Below, one piece after another: positions 1 to 7,013 of a stretch of DNA of 29,527 bases. The stretch lies in assembly GCA_036310845.1 (NCBI GenBank), contig JAXJRB010000055.1, positions 1-29,527 of the forward strand. Reading direction: 5' to 3'. This DNA comes from COE1 sp036310845 (lineage in GTDB: Bacteria > Bacillota > Clostridia > Lachnospirales > Lachnospiraceae). The notes below the pieces were generated by a model, which saw only the letters and a list, made by a program, of their open reading frames with translations, was not told the origin of the DNA and searched no databases. Each line of letters begins with the position of its first letter. Positions within the stretch are counted from its first letter, which is position 1. The translations under genes and the position numbers were made by a program.

Positions 1-182
1 ACAAGGCTTGCTTTGAATTTAGCGGAGAAATTTCTTCTTGTTTTTGACATTTTGATGAACCTTCTTTCTGTGATAATTATAGTGTATCAGATTCATTAAG
101 AAATGTCTTAAAAAGTGTCTTATATTACGGTACCATTATATTCGAAATAACAAAGACATTAAAGAATAATAGTGAATATCGT

Positions 183-986
183 ATGGGGCTTCGTGTAAAA
201 ACAGAAAATACTAATGTTTATCCATGTATTTATATGGAAGCATATTATGACAATTTTATGCATGGAAGAGAAACACTAGATGAGCTGCTTACCACAGTGA
301 TGGAATCTGTGAAAGAGGCGATTATTAAAAAGCCAATTAATATTTCATTCTTTATGGATTGGGAGAAAGTGAAAACACATGTGTTTTTCAGGGTGATTAA
401 TACAGAACAGAATCATGAGCTACTAGAAGCTGTACCACATATGGAAGTGCTGGATTTATCTGTTATCTATCATGTAAATGTGGGATGTTTCCTACCTGAA
501 AACCTGGAAGTATTTGGAAGCATTATTATACGCAATGAACATTTAAAACTATGGAATATTACACAAGACGCGCTTCATGAATGCGCTCTACAGAATGTGA
601 AAGATAAGCAGAAAGCAGAGCTGCGGGATATGACTTCTGTCATAGAGGAAATGAAGGCATTTATAGAAATAGATGACAGGGAAACAGAAGAAATGCCTAT
701 CCCTATGTATATCTTGCGTAATAAAAATAGCCAGTATGGAGCGGCGCAATTAATAATAGAAGAAACGCTGGTGGATGTAGCGGAAAAATTGGATGGAGAT
801 TTTATTGTACTACCATCTTCAATCTATGAGCTTATTGTTATACCGTCTGTGGAAATACCTGATATGGAAGGATTAAAAGAATTGGTAAAAGAAGTGAATA
901 ATACACAGGTAGATCCGATAGACAGGCTTTCTTACAATATTTATCGTTACGATAGGAATAGAGAACGGCTGGAGATTGTTGCTTAG
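183..986 (+). CDS. DUF5688-like protein, 5' end possibly degraded
   Basis: The 267-residue product resembles the DUF5688 family, a cytoplasmic family of unknown function that I know mainly from Lachnospiraceae. The resemblance rests on the N-terminal pattern NVYPCIYMEAYYDNFMHGR followed by an acidic helix, a mid-region VIYHVNV motif and a C-terminal stretch near PSSIYELIVIP. ATG 183 is the first usable start, but it has no Shine-Dalgarno sequence. The same frame stays open upstream to a stop at 45-47, and the residues read there (around ITKTLKNNSEYR, 147-182) look like the normal N-terminal part of the family. No ATG, GTG or TTG exists in that upstream stretch. The gene may therefore have lost its start by mutation, or be translated from a rare codon. 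A large palindrome follows the stop. Family assignment is from memory of its motifs and is moderately sure; function is unknown. Confidence 0.7.
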   Translation: MGLRVKTENTNVYPCIYMEAYYDNFMHGRETLDELLTTVMESVKEAIIKKPINISFFMDWEKVKTHVFFRVINTEQNHELLEAVPHMEVLDLSVIYHVNVGCFLPENLEVFGSIIIRNEHLKLWNITQDALHECALQNVKDKQKAELRDMTSVIEEMKAFIEIDDRETEEMPIPMYILRNKNSQYGAAQLIIEETLVDVAEKLDGDFIVLPSSIYELIVIPSVEIPDMEGLKELVKEVNNTQVDPIDRLSYNIYRYDRNRERLEIVA

Positions 987-997
987 AAACAGATATC

Positions 998-1118
998 AAC
1001 ACTCTATCAATTACAACAAAAAGTTTCATGAAAGTGATTCAGAAAAGAGGCGCAGCTAGCACTGCGCCTGTTATGAATCACTTACCTAAAACTTTTTATT
1101 CCAATTGATAGAGTTGTT
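998..1118. repeat. Four-tier imperfect palindrome after DUF5688 gene
   Basis: Four inverted-repeat arms are nested around one centre: 998-1012 with 1103-1118 (12 exact pairs plus a bulge), 1018-1026 with 1089-1097 (9 exact), 1032-1040 with 1075-1083 (9 exact) and 1048-1055 with 1062-1069 (8 exact, GC-rich, loop CTAGCA). The gaps between arms are 5 nt on both sides for the two outer joints and 7 against 5 for the inner one, so the structure is nearly symmetric. There is no T-run directly after the inner stem, so it is not a simple intrinsic terminator. It could fold as a long rod-like RNA or DNA hairpin. It could be a mobile palindromic repeat, a processing site or a protein-binding site; the sequence does not decide. 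Confidence 0.75.
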
Positions 1119-1127
1119 TTGTAAAGA

Positions 1128-1215
1128 ATCCATCATTCCACCCTATCCATCTTGTATGTAGTAGAGATATTACATGCTGTGTTTATGTGTTTTAAGAAGG
1201 GTGGAATAGATGGAT
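1128..1215. repeat. 17-bp inverted repeat at left side of element
   Basis: The left arm at 1128-1144 (ATCCATCATTCCACCCT) is matched by the inverted right arm at 1198-1215, with a single one-base bulge. The arms enclose 53 nt without a gene. The ATCCATC heptamer is also repeated directly at 1145-1151. The position, just past the end of the leftward orphan gene and where the left end of the integrative element is expected, suggests binding sites for recombination proteins, or alternatively a hairpin terminator for the orphan gene. Which one applies cannot be told from the sequence. Confidence 0.55.
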
Positions 1216-1222
1216 AAGTGGA

Positions 1223-2482
1223 TTATCTAATATAAGGTAATATATTTTCATATATATCAAGTAATAGGCTTTTTTGAAAACTATAAGCGAATGTACAAAA
1301 AGCATCGTTTAGGCTATTGATATTATCTCGGGCAACTAAGAAATAATCTAAAGATGTAATGGAAGGAAGTCTGCTAAGAGGGATATAAGTGGTAAAAGGG
1401 GATAATATTTGTTTTTGGCAAAACGAACTTACAAGGCGAAATATGCCGTTTGCGAGAAGTTCGTTAAGGGTATCATCGTTTTTATAAAAAGTAACCTTAG
1501 TATATTGAAGAGGAGACGAGGGTTGTTCCTTAATATAGTCTTGCAGTAAAGAAATACATGCAAGCCAATTATTCTTATGAAGATATTTTTTGAAAAAGTA
1601 TTCGGTTGCTTTTGAAAAAAAGGGGGCAAAATAGTATATATCAAATATTGTGGTTAAATTTTTAAATGTATAATTCGAATCTGAAATTCTGTTAATTCCT
1701 ATAATACGTAGCGAGTTTGACTGATAGAGAAGAGAATTAACAGCTTGTGAAAGATATCTTGTGATGGAATCACAGATGGCTGTTTGTGTTCCGGTTTTGA
1801 GAGCTTCACATATAATATTTTGACAATCATTTGCAAGCAATATATATAAAGGGAAGTTGTCATCTGGTAAATATATATGTTCTATAAGTTGAGGTAACTT
1901 AGAGTGTGATTTTAATTTGTTTAGATAGTCTACATAAGATGAAGCATTATTTATAGTGGGAGGCATTGGACATTTCAGGGTCCAATTATCAAGGTGAAAG
2001 AATAATTCATTAGATGTTTTAGGATTAAGCATATATTTGGCTTTGAATAATTCTTTAGTTGAGTGGTTGGAAATTTTAATGTATTGATAATTAAGCAATG
2101 CTTGACCTTCGTCGGTTGAAAGAAAACTCTTGAGTTTCTTTGTAATGGATTTAATTTGGCCTGTAGTGTGATGTGAATTATACTCACGGTATGCTTGAGG
2201 GATGGTAGAGAAATCTTTTTCTGGTAAAGAGATTGTACGTAACAATTGTAAATATTTCTTGTATAGTATTTCATTAAAAAATGAAATATAGGGTTCGTAA
2301 TTTGTAGAAAGAATATACTTAGAAGATTCTTGTGAAAAAATTTTATCAGTAATTTTGGGAATAACATAATTTGAAACTGAATCAAAAATTAATGAATAGG
2401 CGTCGCTGAAATTCGGTGTACTATTTTTATAAAAATAGTTATCTATATCCAATTTAATATGAATGGGAATGGTAGTTTTCAT
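1223..2482 (-). CDS. Orphan hypothetical protein, cargo of element
   Basis: This 419-codon gene starts at ATG 2482 behind a strong AAGGAGG site (RBS around 2488-2494 on the minus strand), so it is very likely translated. I do not recognise any domain. The product is rich in Ile, Leu, Tyr, Ser and Asn. It looks soluble and largely helical, with no signal peptide, clear membrane span, P-loop, metal-binding cluster or helix-turn-helix that I can see. It is transcribed away from the ATPase-xis-int group, sharing a short divergent control region, which is the usual position for a regulator or an accessory gene in small elements. Its length is large for a repressor, so a cargo role such as phage defence is a possibility, but that is inference from position only. 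Base composition is AT-rich like the rest of the element. Confidence 0.75.
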   Translation of the reverse strand: MKTTIPIHIKLDIDNYFYKNSTPNFSDAYSLIFDSVSNYVIPKITDKIFSQESSKYILSTNYEPYISFFNEILYKKYLQLLRTISLPEKDFSTIPQAYREYNSHHTTGQIKSITKKLKSFLSTDEGQALLNYQYIKISNHSTKELFKAKYMLNPKTSNELFFHLDNWTLKCPMPPTINNASSYVDYLNKLKSHSKLPQLIEHIYLPDDNFPLYILLANDCQNIICEALKTGTQTAICDSITRYLSQAVNSLLYQSNSLRIIGINRISDSNYTFKNLTTIFDIYYFAPFFSKATEYFFKKYLHKNNWLACISLLQDYIKEQPSSPLQYTKVTFYKNDDTLNELLANGIFRLVSSFCQKQILSPFTTYIPLSRLPSITSLDYFLVARDNINSLNDAFCTFAYSFQKSLLLDIYENILPYIR

Positions 2483-2513
2483 GATTATCCTCCTTCAAAG
2501 CATAAAATTATTA

Positions 2514-2559
2514 ATTATATTGTATCACTCGGTAGCAATTAAAGAAAGTGATTTGCTAC
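2514..2559. promoter_or_regulatory. Divergent control region of the element
   Basis: Between the leftward orphan gene and the rightward ATPase gene lie only 130 bp. On the minus strand a TATAAT box (2514-2519) sits about 20 bp ahead of the AAGGAGG site of the orphan gene. Upstream of it is an inverted repeat, GTAGCAA at 2532-2538 and TTGCTAC at 2553-2559, which could be an operator serving both directions. No clear -35 box or rightward promoter could be assigned, so this is a moderate call for the -10 box and a weak one for the operator. Confidence 0.4.
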
Positions 2560-2612
2560 GCGTGCGTTTTGGATAAGGCTGTGTTAATTTATCAAACAAG
2601 GAGGAAGAACAA

Positions 2613-4583
2613 ATGAGTTTAAAAGAAGGCGAAAATGTGAAAAATCCATTTAAGTACTATGCAAAGAAAAGTGCGGGGATAGGAAGAAAAGATGCAATCA
2701 GTCCAATTACACTTTTATATGAAGTGGAACCTGAATTGGCAAACGAAATAATTCCTGTAGATGCTGATGCAGAGGAGTATTTAAATGATATAAGAAGGAG
2801 AAAAGTGCTACAACAAAAAAATGAACAAAGTATAACAGTACATGCCCCAATGATTATAAAAGGAATGGATGTTGAAAAGGAGGTATTTAGCACAACAACA
2901 AATTTTCATTTGTGTCCTAAAAAAATTGTAAAATACATAAAAAGAGATGGGAGCTGTGTGGCAGAATTAGAAAAAGTAATATTTGATATAGTAATGCAAC
3001 AGTACGGATTTACGGATACTACAGAGATTAGAGTGTGTGAGATTGGGAAAATATGTTCGATTGTAACAAGAAAGTATGCAACAGCAATACTAGGGAATGG
3101 AGTAAATTCAGCAGCTATCGTAGAAGAAAAATTTCGGAGAGATGTAGCACAGGTACCAATACAGTATGTGTTGAAAGAACATGGATGGCAGAAAATCGGA
3201 AATGATATTCGATATGTGTATGATGATATGCCCAATATCCCGAATGGATATATCGTTGACACGGGACATAGACTTGGATGGCGGAAAGATTGTTTACGCG
3301 TAGAAGTAGGGAATATATTACAAAAAGCTTTTTTGTTGTCAGAGAATGAAAAGGCAATTGTACCTATAGTTTTATTTGCATTAGAAGCTCCGCTATTTAA
3401 ATTGTTTCAAGAGGCAGGTTTCCCGATTCGCTATTTATTATTTTTGAATGGAAAAACGGGATCTATGAAATCTACAATCGGGAAAATTCTCTTTCTTCCG
3501 TTCCAAGAAAGAGGAAGAAGAGAAACACGAAGAATCGATAGTGATACTATGACATCTATGGAGAGAAGGATTGTTGGAGGTGGAACTGATAATATTACTT
3601 TTATTGATGATTATGCTCCACAAGGAACAAAAGTTAAAGCAAATGAAATGAAGAATCGTCTAGAATATGTAATAAGGATGGTTGGCGATGGGGCTACCAA
3701 AAGTAGATCAAATGCTAATTTGGAAGATATTCAAGGTGAAGGTGTTGCTGGGATTGTAGCAGTAGCAGGAGAAATAAAAGGTGAAGGATTGTCATCATCA
3801 TTACGTTGTATGTACACATATATGCAACGAGAAGAGGTGAATTTAGAAATAGTATCTTACTTTCAAGGAAATGAGGCTGCTTTTCCTACGATTTATGCAC
3901 ATTTTATTTCTTTTATAGAACGTGAATGGCCACAAATTATAGACTATATAAGACGAGAGTATCAACATCAAAGAAGCGGACTTTCTACTATAATGAAAGA
4001 GAGAAGAATTATTGATGCTGCAACATCCTTATTAATTTCAGCTGAGATAGTGAAAGAATTTCTATTGAGGCATTGTCAATTAGAGGAGGGAAAAGTTTTA
4101 GAGTCCTATGAACGGTGGAAGAGTGCAATTATAAAAAATGCACAAAATAACGAGGAAAGCTCTTTAAATGAACCACCAACTACAATTTTTTTGAAAGCGA
4201 TAAATATTTTAAGATTAAATAGGCAAATTGCGATTTCGAAGACAAAATTGTCAAAAGAAAATTTTTATTCTTTTGCTGGTTTTGAAGATGATGATTATGT
4301 GTATTTTCTTCCAGAAAAAGTATATACGAAAGTTCGGCAGTATGCGTATAGTATAGGGCAGCCGTTTATATATTCTTTACGAGATTTGCAAATAGCCTTA
4401 TATGAAGAGGGACTGCTTATCACACATTCTAATGGTAAAGACAAAAAAACTTATTTTGCACGTTTTGATGTAGGATGCGAACAGAAAGTCAATTTCTGGC
4501 AGATAAAAAAAGAAAAAATGTATCAAATATTGGAAGATTGCATAAATGCAAATGCCAATATTGTGTGTGATGAAAACTGGTAA
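2613..4583 (+). CDS. P-loop ATPase, probable element replication protein
   Basis: The 656-residue protein has a Walker A-like motif at residues 280-287 (GKTGSMKS, with Met where the second Gly of the strict motif sits), a Walker B motif at 328-334 (ITFIDDY) and a downstream VAVAGE segment at 382-387. The last resembles the sensor-like SGE segment of DUF927-type and related helicase-like ATPases. The N-terminal 240 residues are of unknown fold, and the C-terminal 120 could hold a winged-helix domain. Such ATPases in integrative elements and satellites usually serve as replication initiators or helicases, and the place upstream of xis and int fits this. The start ATG 2613 has a good AAGGAGG site at 2598-2604. 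The xis gene follows after 30 nt, suggesting one transcript. ATPase assignment is fairly sure; the replication role is inferred. Confidence 0.7.
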   Translation: MSLKEGENVKNPFKYYAKKSAGIGRKDAISPITLLYEVEPELANEIIPVDADAEEYLNDIRRRKVLQQKNEQSITVHAPMIIKGMDVEKEVFSTTTNFHLCPKKIVKYIKRDGSCVAELEKVIFDIVMQQYGFTDTTEIRVCEIGKICSIVTRKYATAILGNGVNSAAIVEEKFRRDVAQVPIQYVLKEHGWQKIGNDIRYVYDDMPNIPNGYIVDTGHRLGWRKDCLRVEVGNILQKAFLLSENEKAIVPIVLFALEAPLFKLFQEAGFPIRYLLFLNGKTGSMKSTIGKILFLPFQERGRRETRRIDSDTMTSMERRIVGGGTDNITFIDDYAPQGTKVKANEMKNRLEYVIRMVGDGATKSRSNANLEDIQGEGVAGIVAVAGEIKGEGLSSSLRCMYTYMQREEVNLEIVSYFQGNEAAFPTIYAHFISFIEREWPQIIDYIRREYQHQRSGLSTIMKERRIIDAATSLLISAEIVKEFLLRHCQLEEGKVLESYERWKSAIIKNAQNNEESSLNEPPTTIFLKAINILRLNRQIAISKTKLSKENFYSFAGFEDDDYVYFLPEKVYTKVRQYAYSIGQPFIYSLRDLQIALYEEGLLITHSNGKDKKTYFARFDVGCEQKVNFWQIKKEKMYQILEDCINANANIVCDENW

Positions 4584-4613
4584 TTGGATTTGTAGTAGAA
4601 AGTAGGTGATAAT

Positions 4614-4814
4614 GTGAAAGAAATTCCAGTGTGGGAAAAGTTATTATTATCAATTGAAGAAGCTGCTGTATATACAGGAATAGGAGTAAATAGAATTAGA
4701 AATATTCTTTATACTCCAGGATGTCCATTTGCAATATATGTAAGCCAGGGGAGGGCATTAATAAAGAGAAAAGAATTTGAGGAATATATATCACAAACTG
4801 AAAGATTGGTATAG
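4614..4814 (+). CDS. xis: Xis-like excisionase / DNA-binding protein
   Basis: A 66-residue protein with a start-to-end pattern of the Tn916 Xis / MerR-like winged-helix family: an opening helix (LLLSIEEAAVYTGIGVNRIR) forming the helix-turn-helix, a short wing (FAIYVSQGRALIKRKEF) and a final EEYI helix. Proteins of this type bind next to the att site and steer the integrase toward excision. The start is GTG at 4614, chosen because AGGTG at 4603-4607 is well spaced; the overlapping ATG at 4612 is in another frame. It sits 30 nt after the ATPase gene and 50 nt before the integrase, with a hairpin between it and int. The family call is good; the excisionase function is inferred from context. Confidence 0.75.
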   Translation: MKEIPVWEKLLLSIEEAAVYTGIGVNRIRNILYTPGCPFAIYVSQGRALIKRKEFEEYISQTERLV

Positions 4815-4817
4815 AAA

Positions 4818-4848
4818 AAATTCTGAGAGTTTTGACTCTCAGAATTTT
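4818..4848 (+). terminator. Hairpin between xis and int
   Basis: A perfect 12-bp stem (4818-4829 with 4836-4847) has a 6-nt loop and is built around TTCTGAGAG and its complement. The downstream arm ends in ATTTTTC, so it can act as an intrinsic terminator or attenuator just before the integrase ribosome binding site (GGAGG at 4856-4860). It could uncouple int from xis expression, or be a site of transcript processing. Confidence 0.6.
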
Positions 4849-4864
4849 TCATTATGGAGGAAAC

Positions 4865-6046
4865 ATGGGAAAGGATTTAAAAGGAAAAGAATTAGGAAAA
4901 GGACTATCACAGCATAAAAATGGATTGTATACTGCTCGTTTTATGCTGAATGGATATAAACAACAGAAATACTTCGAGAAACTTATTGAAGCCAAGCGTT
5001 GGCTTAAACATGTGAGAGCGGAGGCGGAAAGTCATGGTAATCAATATAATAATATTACGGTGGATGAATGGTTTCAACGGTGGATAGATGATAGCAAGCT
5101 TGGTATTGTTGCGGATAATACATATCGTCATTATAAAAATAGGTATCGGATGAATATTAAACCTATTTTAGGAAAGAAACGTTTACTAGATGTAAAATCA
5201 GATATGTGCCAAAAAGTCTTGAATGAGATGTATGAAAATGAGTATTCTTATGGAAGTATGAACCAGACAAGGATTACAATGCATGCGCTATTTGATGGTG
5301 CTGTGGAAGCGGAGTATATAACAAAGAATCCCGTAACGAAATCAGTAAAATGCAAAGTAAAAGATGTTAATGAGAGGCGTGTGCTATCAGAAGAAGAAAC
5401 ACAGGTATTTATAAAGTATGCCAAGAGAACAATGTATTTTAATGCTTTTATGCTAGTATTGCATACGGGGATTCGTAGTGGTGAAGTAAGTGCCTTACAA
5501 TGGAAGCATGTCAATTTTGATAAAAAAGAGTTGTATGTACGTCATACAATGTTATATGATAAAAACAAGGGGGGTTTCTATATGGGAAAACCGAAATCCA
5601 AACAAAGCTATCGAACTGTTCCTTTAAATGATTCGGCTATACAGTATTTGAAAAATCAGAAAATAGAGCAGATGAAATATAAGGAAAGAAGCAAAGCATG
5701 GTGTGAGGATGAAAACTTTCAGGATTTAGTATTCACAACCATTAATGGATTTCCACTTGGTCATAGCTCATATCAGATTAGTATTAATCGAATTGTTACT
5801 AATATTAATAATGATAGAAGAACAGAATCCAAGGTTACAGGAGAAAACTATATAGAATTTGCCCCGATGTATATGCATGCGTTACGCCATACATTTGCAA
5901 CAAGATGTATTGAAAGAGGAATGAAACCAAAGGTGTTGCAAGCACTCATGGGACATTCAAGTATAAGTATTACAATGGATATCTATGTTCATTCGTCAGA
6001 CGAGATGAAACATGAAGAAATTAAAAAAATAGGTAGTTTTGAGTAA
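4865..6046 (+). CDS. int: Tyrosine integrase, Tn916 type
   Basis: The protein catalyses site-specific integration and excision of the element. From ATG 4865 it has 393 residues, close to Tn916 Int (405). The frame is open further back to 4832, but that part lies in a hairpin, whereas ATG 4865 has GGAGG four bases upstream. Visible order: an N-terminal arm-binding domain (about 1-60, with AQ-type AP2-like strands around YTARFMLNGYKQQKYF), a core-binding helical domain (about 62-160) and a catalytic domain (170-393). The catalytic set is complete: Arg204 (HTGIRSGE), Lys about 245, His338 and Arg341 (HALRHTF), His364 (GHSS) and Tyr374 (DIYVH). Direct repeats downstream at 6227-6308 may be its arm sites. 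Nothing suggests inactivation. Confidence 0.92.
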   Translation: MGKDLKGKELGKGLSQHKNGLYTARFMLNGYKQQKYFEKLIEAKRWLKHVRAEAESHGNQYNNITVDEWFQRWIDDSKLGIVADNTYRHYKNRYRMNIKPILGKKRLLDVKSDMCQKVLNEMYENEYSYGSMNQTRITMHALFDGAVEAEYITKNPVTKSVKCKVKDVNERRVLSEEETQVFIKYAKRTMYFNAFMLVLHTGIRSGEVSALQWKHVNFDKKELYVRHTMLYDKNKGGFYMGKPKSKQSYRTVPLNDSAIQYLKNQKIEQMKYKERSKAWCEDENFQDLVFTTINGFPLGHSSYQISINRIVTNINNDRRTESKVTGENYIEFAPMYMHALRHTFATRCIERGMKPKVLQALMGHSSISITMDIYVHSSDEMKHEEIKKIGSFE

Positions 6047-6161
6047 AATTTGAGTACAAAGAATTTTTAGGGCTTGAAACACCAGTGTTTATGCGGTAAA
6101 AAGAAGAAATAATAGATTATGCAAAATAATCCATACGAATTTTAAATGCAAAGAAACTAAG

Positions 6162-6206
6162 CCGCTAAGAACCGTAAGAATACGGTTTTTGGCGGTTTTT
6201 TCAATT
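6162..6206 (+). terminator. Terminator downstream of integrase
   Basis: A stem pairs CCGCTAAGAACCGTA (6162-6176) with TACGGTTTTTGGCGG (6181-6195), 15 positions with only G-U type mismatches, around an AGAA loop. It is followed directly by six T, the standard form of an intrinsic terminator. It ends transcription from the int side before the nudF promoter. Confidence 0.85.
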
Positions 6207-6226
6207 CTAAGGACAAAATAGAAAAG

Positions 6227-6308
6227 TCACGTATTTTCACATAATTTCACGTATTTTTATGCCGAGGTGGTGTAAAAGTGGTGTAGAAGAAGTGGAGTAA
6301 CTGGTGTA
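6227..6308. repeat. Tandem direct repeats, possible integrase arm sites
   Basis: Two sets are adjacent. The first is three head-to-tail decamers: TCACGTATTT (6227-6236), TCACATAATT (6237-6246) and TCACGTATTT (6247-6256), so one repeat per helical turn. The second is four related octamers: GTGGTGTA at 6267 and 6278, GTGGAGTA at 6292 and CTGGTGTA at 6301. Clusters of short direct repeats beside an integrase gene are typical of arm-type binding sites for Tn916/lambda-type integrases and excisionases. The repeats are plain to see; the role is inferred. Confidence 0.6.
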
Positions 6309-6350
6309 GAGAAAAATATGGGATGGGTGGCTGTTGTTGCATTTAGTGCT

Positions 6351-6379
6351 TTGAATAAGGAATAGAGATATAGTATACT
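6351..6379 (+). promoter_or_regulatory. Sigma-A type promoter of nudF-spoIIM
   Basis: TTGAAT at 6351-6356 and TATACT at 6374-6379 are separated by exactly 17 bp, a near-consensus housekeeping promoter. It lies 45 bp before the nudF start and after the terminator at 6162-6206, so it probably drives nudF and spoIIM independently of the element. Confidence 0.65.
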
Positions 6380-6423
6380 AGTAATGATTTGAATGAATTT
6401 TTGGGCGGAATGGGGAAAATATT

Positions 6424-6969
6424 ATGAAGAACAACGAATTAAAAAGATTAAGCCGTGAATTACAATGTGAAGGATTTATTACAAAATATTATAAGGATAC
6501 AGTGAAGCTCCCTAATGGGAAAACTGCTATCTATGATTTTGTAGGCCACAATGGTGCTGCTGCTGCTGTAGCAGTACTTGATGATGGGCGTTTATTAATG
6601 GTGTCGCAGTATAGAAATGCATTAGATCGTTTTACCATAGAGATTCCGGCAGGTGGATTAGAACCAGGAGAACCAACGATAAAAGCGGCAGCAAGAGAAG
6701 TAGAAGAAGAGACAGGATATACATGCGGCAAGATAGAACCATTGATTACAATTCGAACAACGGTTGCATTTTGCAATGAGAAGATAGATATTTATCTAGC
6801 TACAGATTTGAAGAAGGGTGAACAGCATTTGGATGAGGATGAGTTTGTTAATGTGAAGGCATATAGGCTAGAAGAGCTGGAAGAAATGATTTATGCAGGA
6901 GAAATAGAAGATTCTAAGACCATTGCGGCAATTCTTGCGTATAAAAATAAGTATTGTAAAGGTATGTGA
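6424..6969 (+). CDS. nudF: Nudix hydrolase, ADP-ribose pyrophosphatase type
   Basis: The 181-residue protein hydrolyses nucleoside diphosphate derivatives, most likely ADP-ribose to AMP and ribose-5-phosphate. A full Nudix box lies at residues 77-99: Gly77, Glu83, Arg91-Glu92 and the EEETGY end, giving the Mg-binding glutamates. The N-terminal strand region (IYDFVGHNGAAAAVAVLDDG) and the RFTIEIPAGG approach to the box are typical of the NudF/ADPRP group. Length agrees with the family (about 180-205). The start ATG 6424 follows a purine-rich GGGG stretch. The next gene, spoIIM, begins 44 bp downstream; nudF, spoIIM and xerD are near neighbours in Bacillus too, which supports the call. Confidence 0.9.
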   Translation: MKNNELKRLSRELQCEGFITKYYKDTVKLPNGKTAIYDFVGHNGAAAAVAVLDDGRLLMVSQYRNALDRFTIEIPAGGLEPGEPTIKAAAREVEEETGYTCGKIEPLITIRTTVAFCNEKIDIYLATDLKKGEQHLDEDEFVNVKAYRLEELEEMIYAGEIEDSKTIAAILAYKNKYCKGM

Positions 6970-7013
6970 GTATCAATGAATAAATATATAAGATAAGGCA
7001 TATCATGTAACAA

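Larger units (their letters stand above)
1125..6310. mobile_element. Small integrative element, ends unresolved
   Basis: A block of about 5.2 kb holds a tyrosine integrase of Tn916 type (4865-6046), a Xis-like small protein (4614-4814), a P-loop ATPase likely to act in replication (2613-4583) and an unrelated leftward gene (1223-2482). This gene set is typical of integrative elements or phage satellites. No relaxase, type IV secretion, capsid or terminase gene is present, so transfer would need a helper or the element is a remnant. Flanks carry inverted repeats (1128-1215) on the left and tandem direct repeats (6227-6308) on the right. I found no convincing attL/attR pair: two shared 9-mers (1179-1187 with 6085-6093; 1162-1170 with 6363-6371) are no better than chance. 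The limits given are approximate. Confidence 0.65.
6047..6423. other. Gene-free stretch between int and nudF
   Basis: These 377 bases hold no gene that I can support. Going rightward they contain a small palindrome AAACACCAGTGTTT (6077-6090), a strong terminator (6162-6206), three tandem decamers (6227-6256), four GTGGTGTA-type repeats (6267-6308) and a promoter for nudF (6351-6379). The right boundary of the integrative element must lie somewhere in this stretch. Confidence 0.7.

Noticed and set aside
838..1029. Leftward 63-codon ORF overlapping the end of the DUF5688 gene
   Set aside because: It runs antisense into the palindrome, has no ribosome binding site and its composition reflects the overlapping gene.
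4832..4864. Eleven-codon N-terminal extension of the integrase
   Set aside because: It begins at a non-ATG codon inside a perfect hairpin, while ATG 4865 has a well-placed GGAGG site.
1179..6093. Shared 9-mer GTGTTTATG (1179-1187 and 6085-6093) as the att core of the element
   Set aside because: In AT-rich DNA a 9-base match between two spacers of 240 and 380 bases is expected about once by chance, and the flanking bases do not extend the match convincingly.
6227..6308. CRISPR array reading of the tandem repeats
   Set aside because: Units are only 8-10 bp with almost no spacers, unlike the 24-40 bp repeats and spacers of CRISPR, and no cas genes are present.
1162..6371. Shared 9-mer TAGAGATAT (1162-1170 and 6363-6371) as an alternative att pair
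   Set aside because: It is also at chance level and would cut the nudF promoter spacer. Both candidates cannot be right, so the ends were left open.
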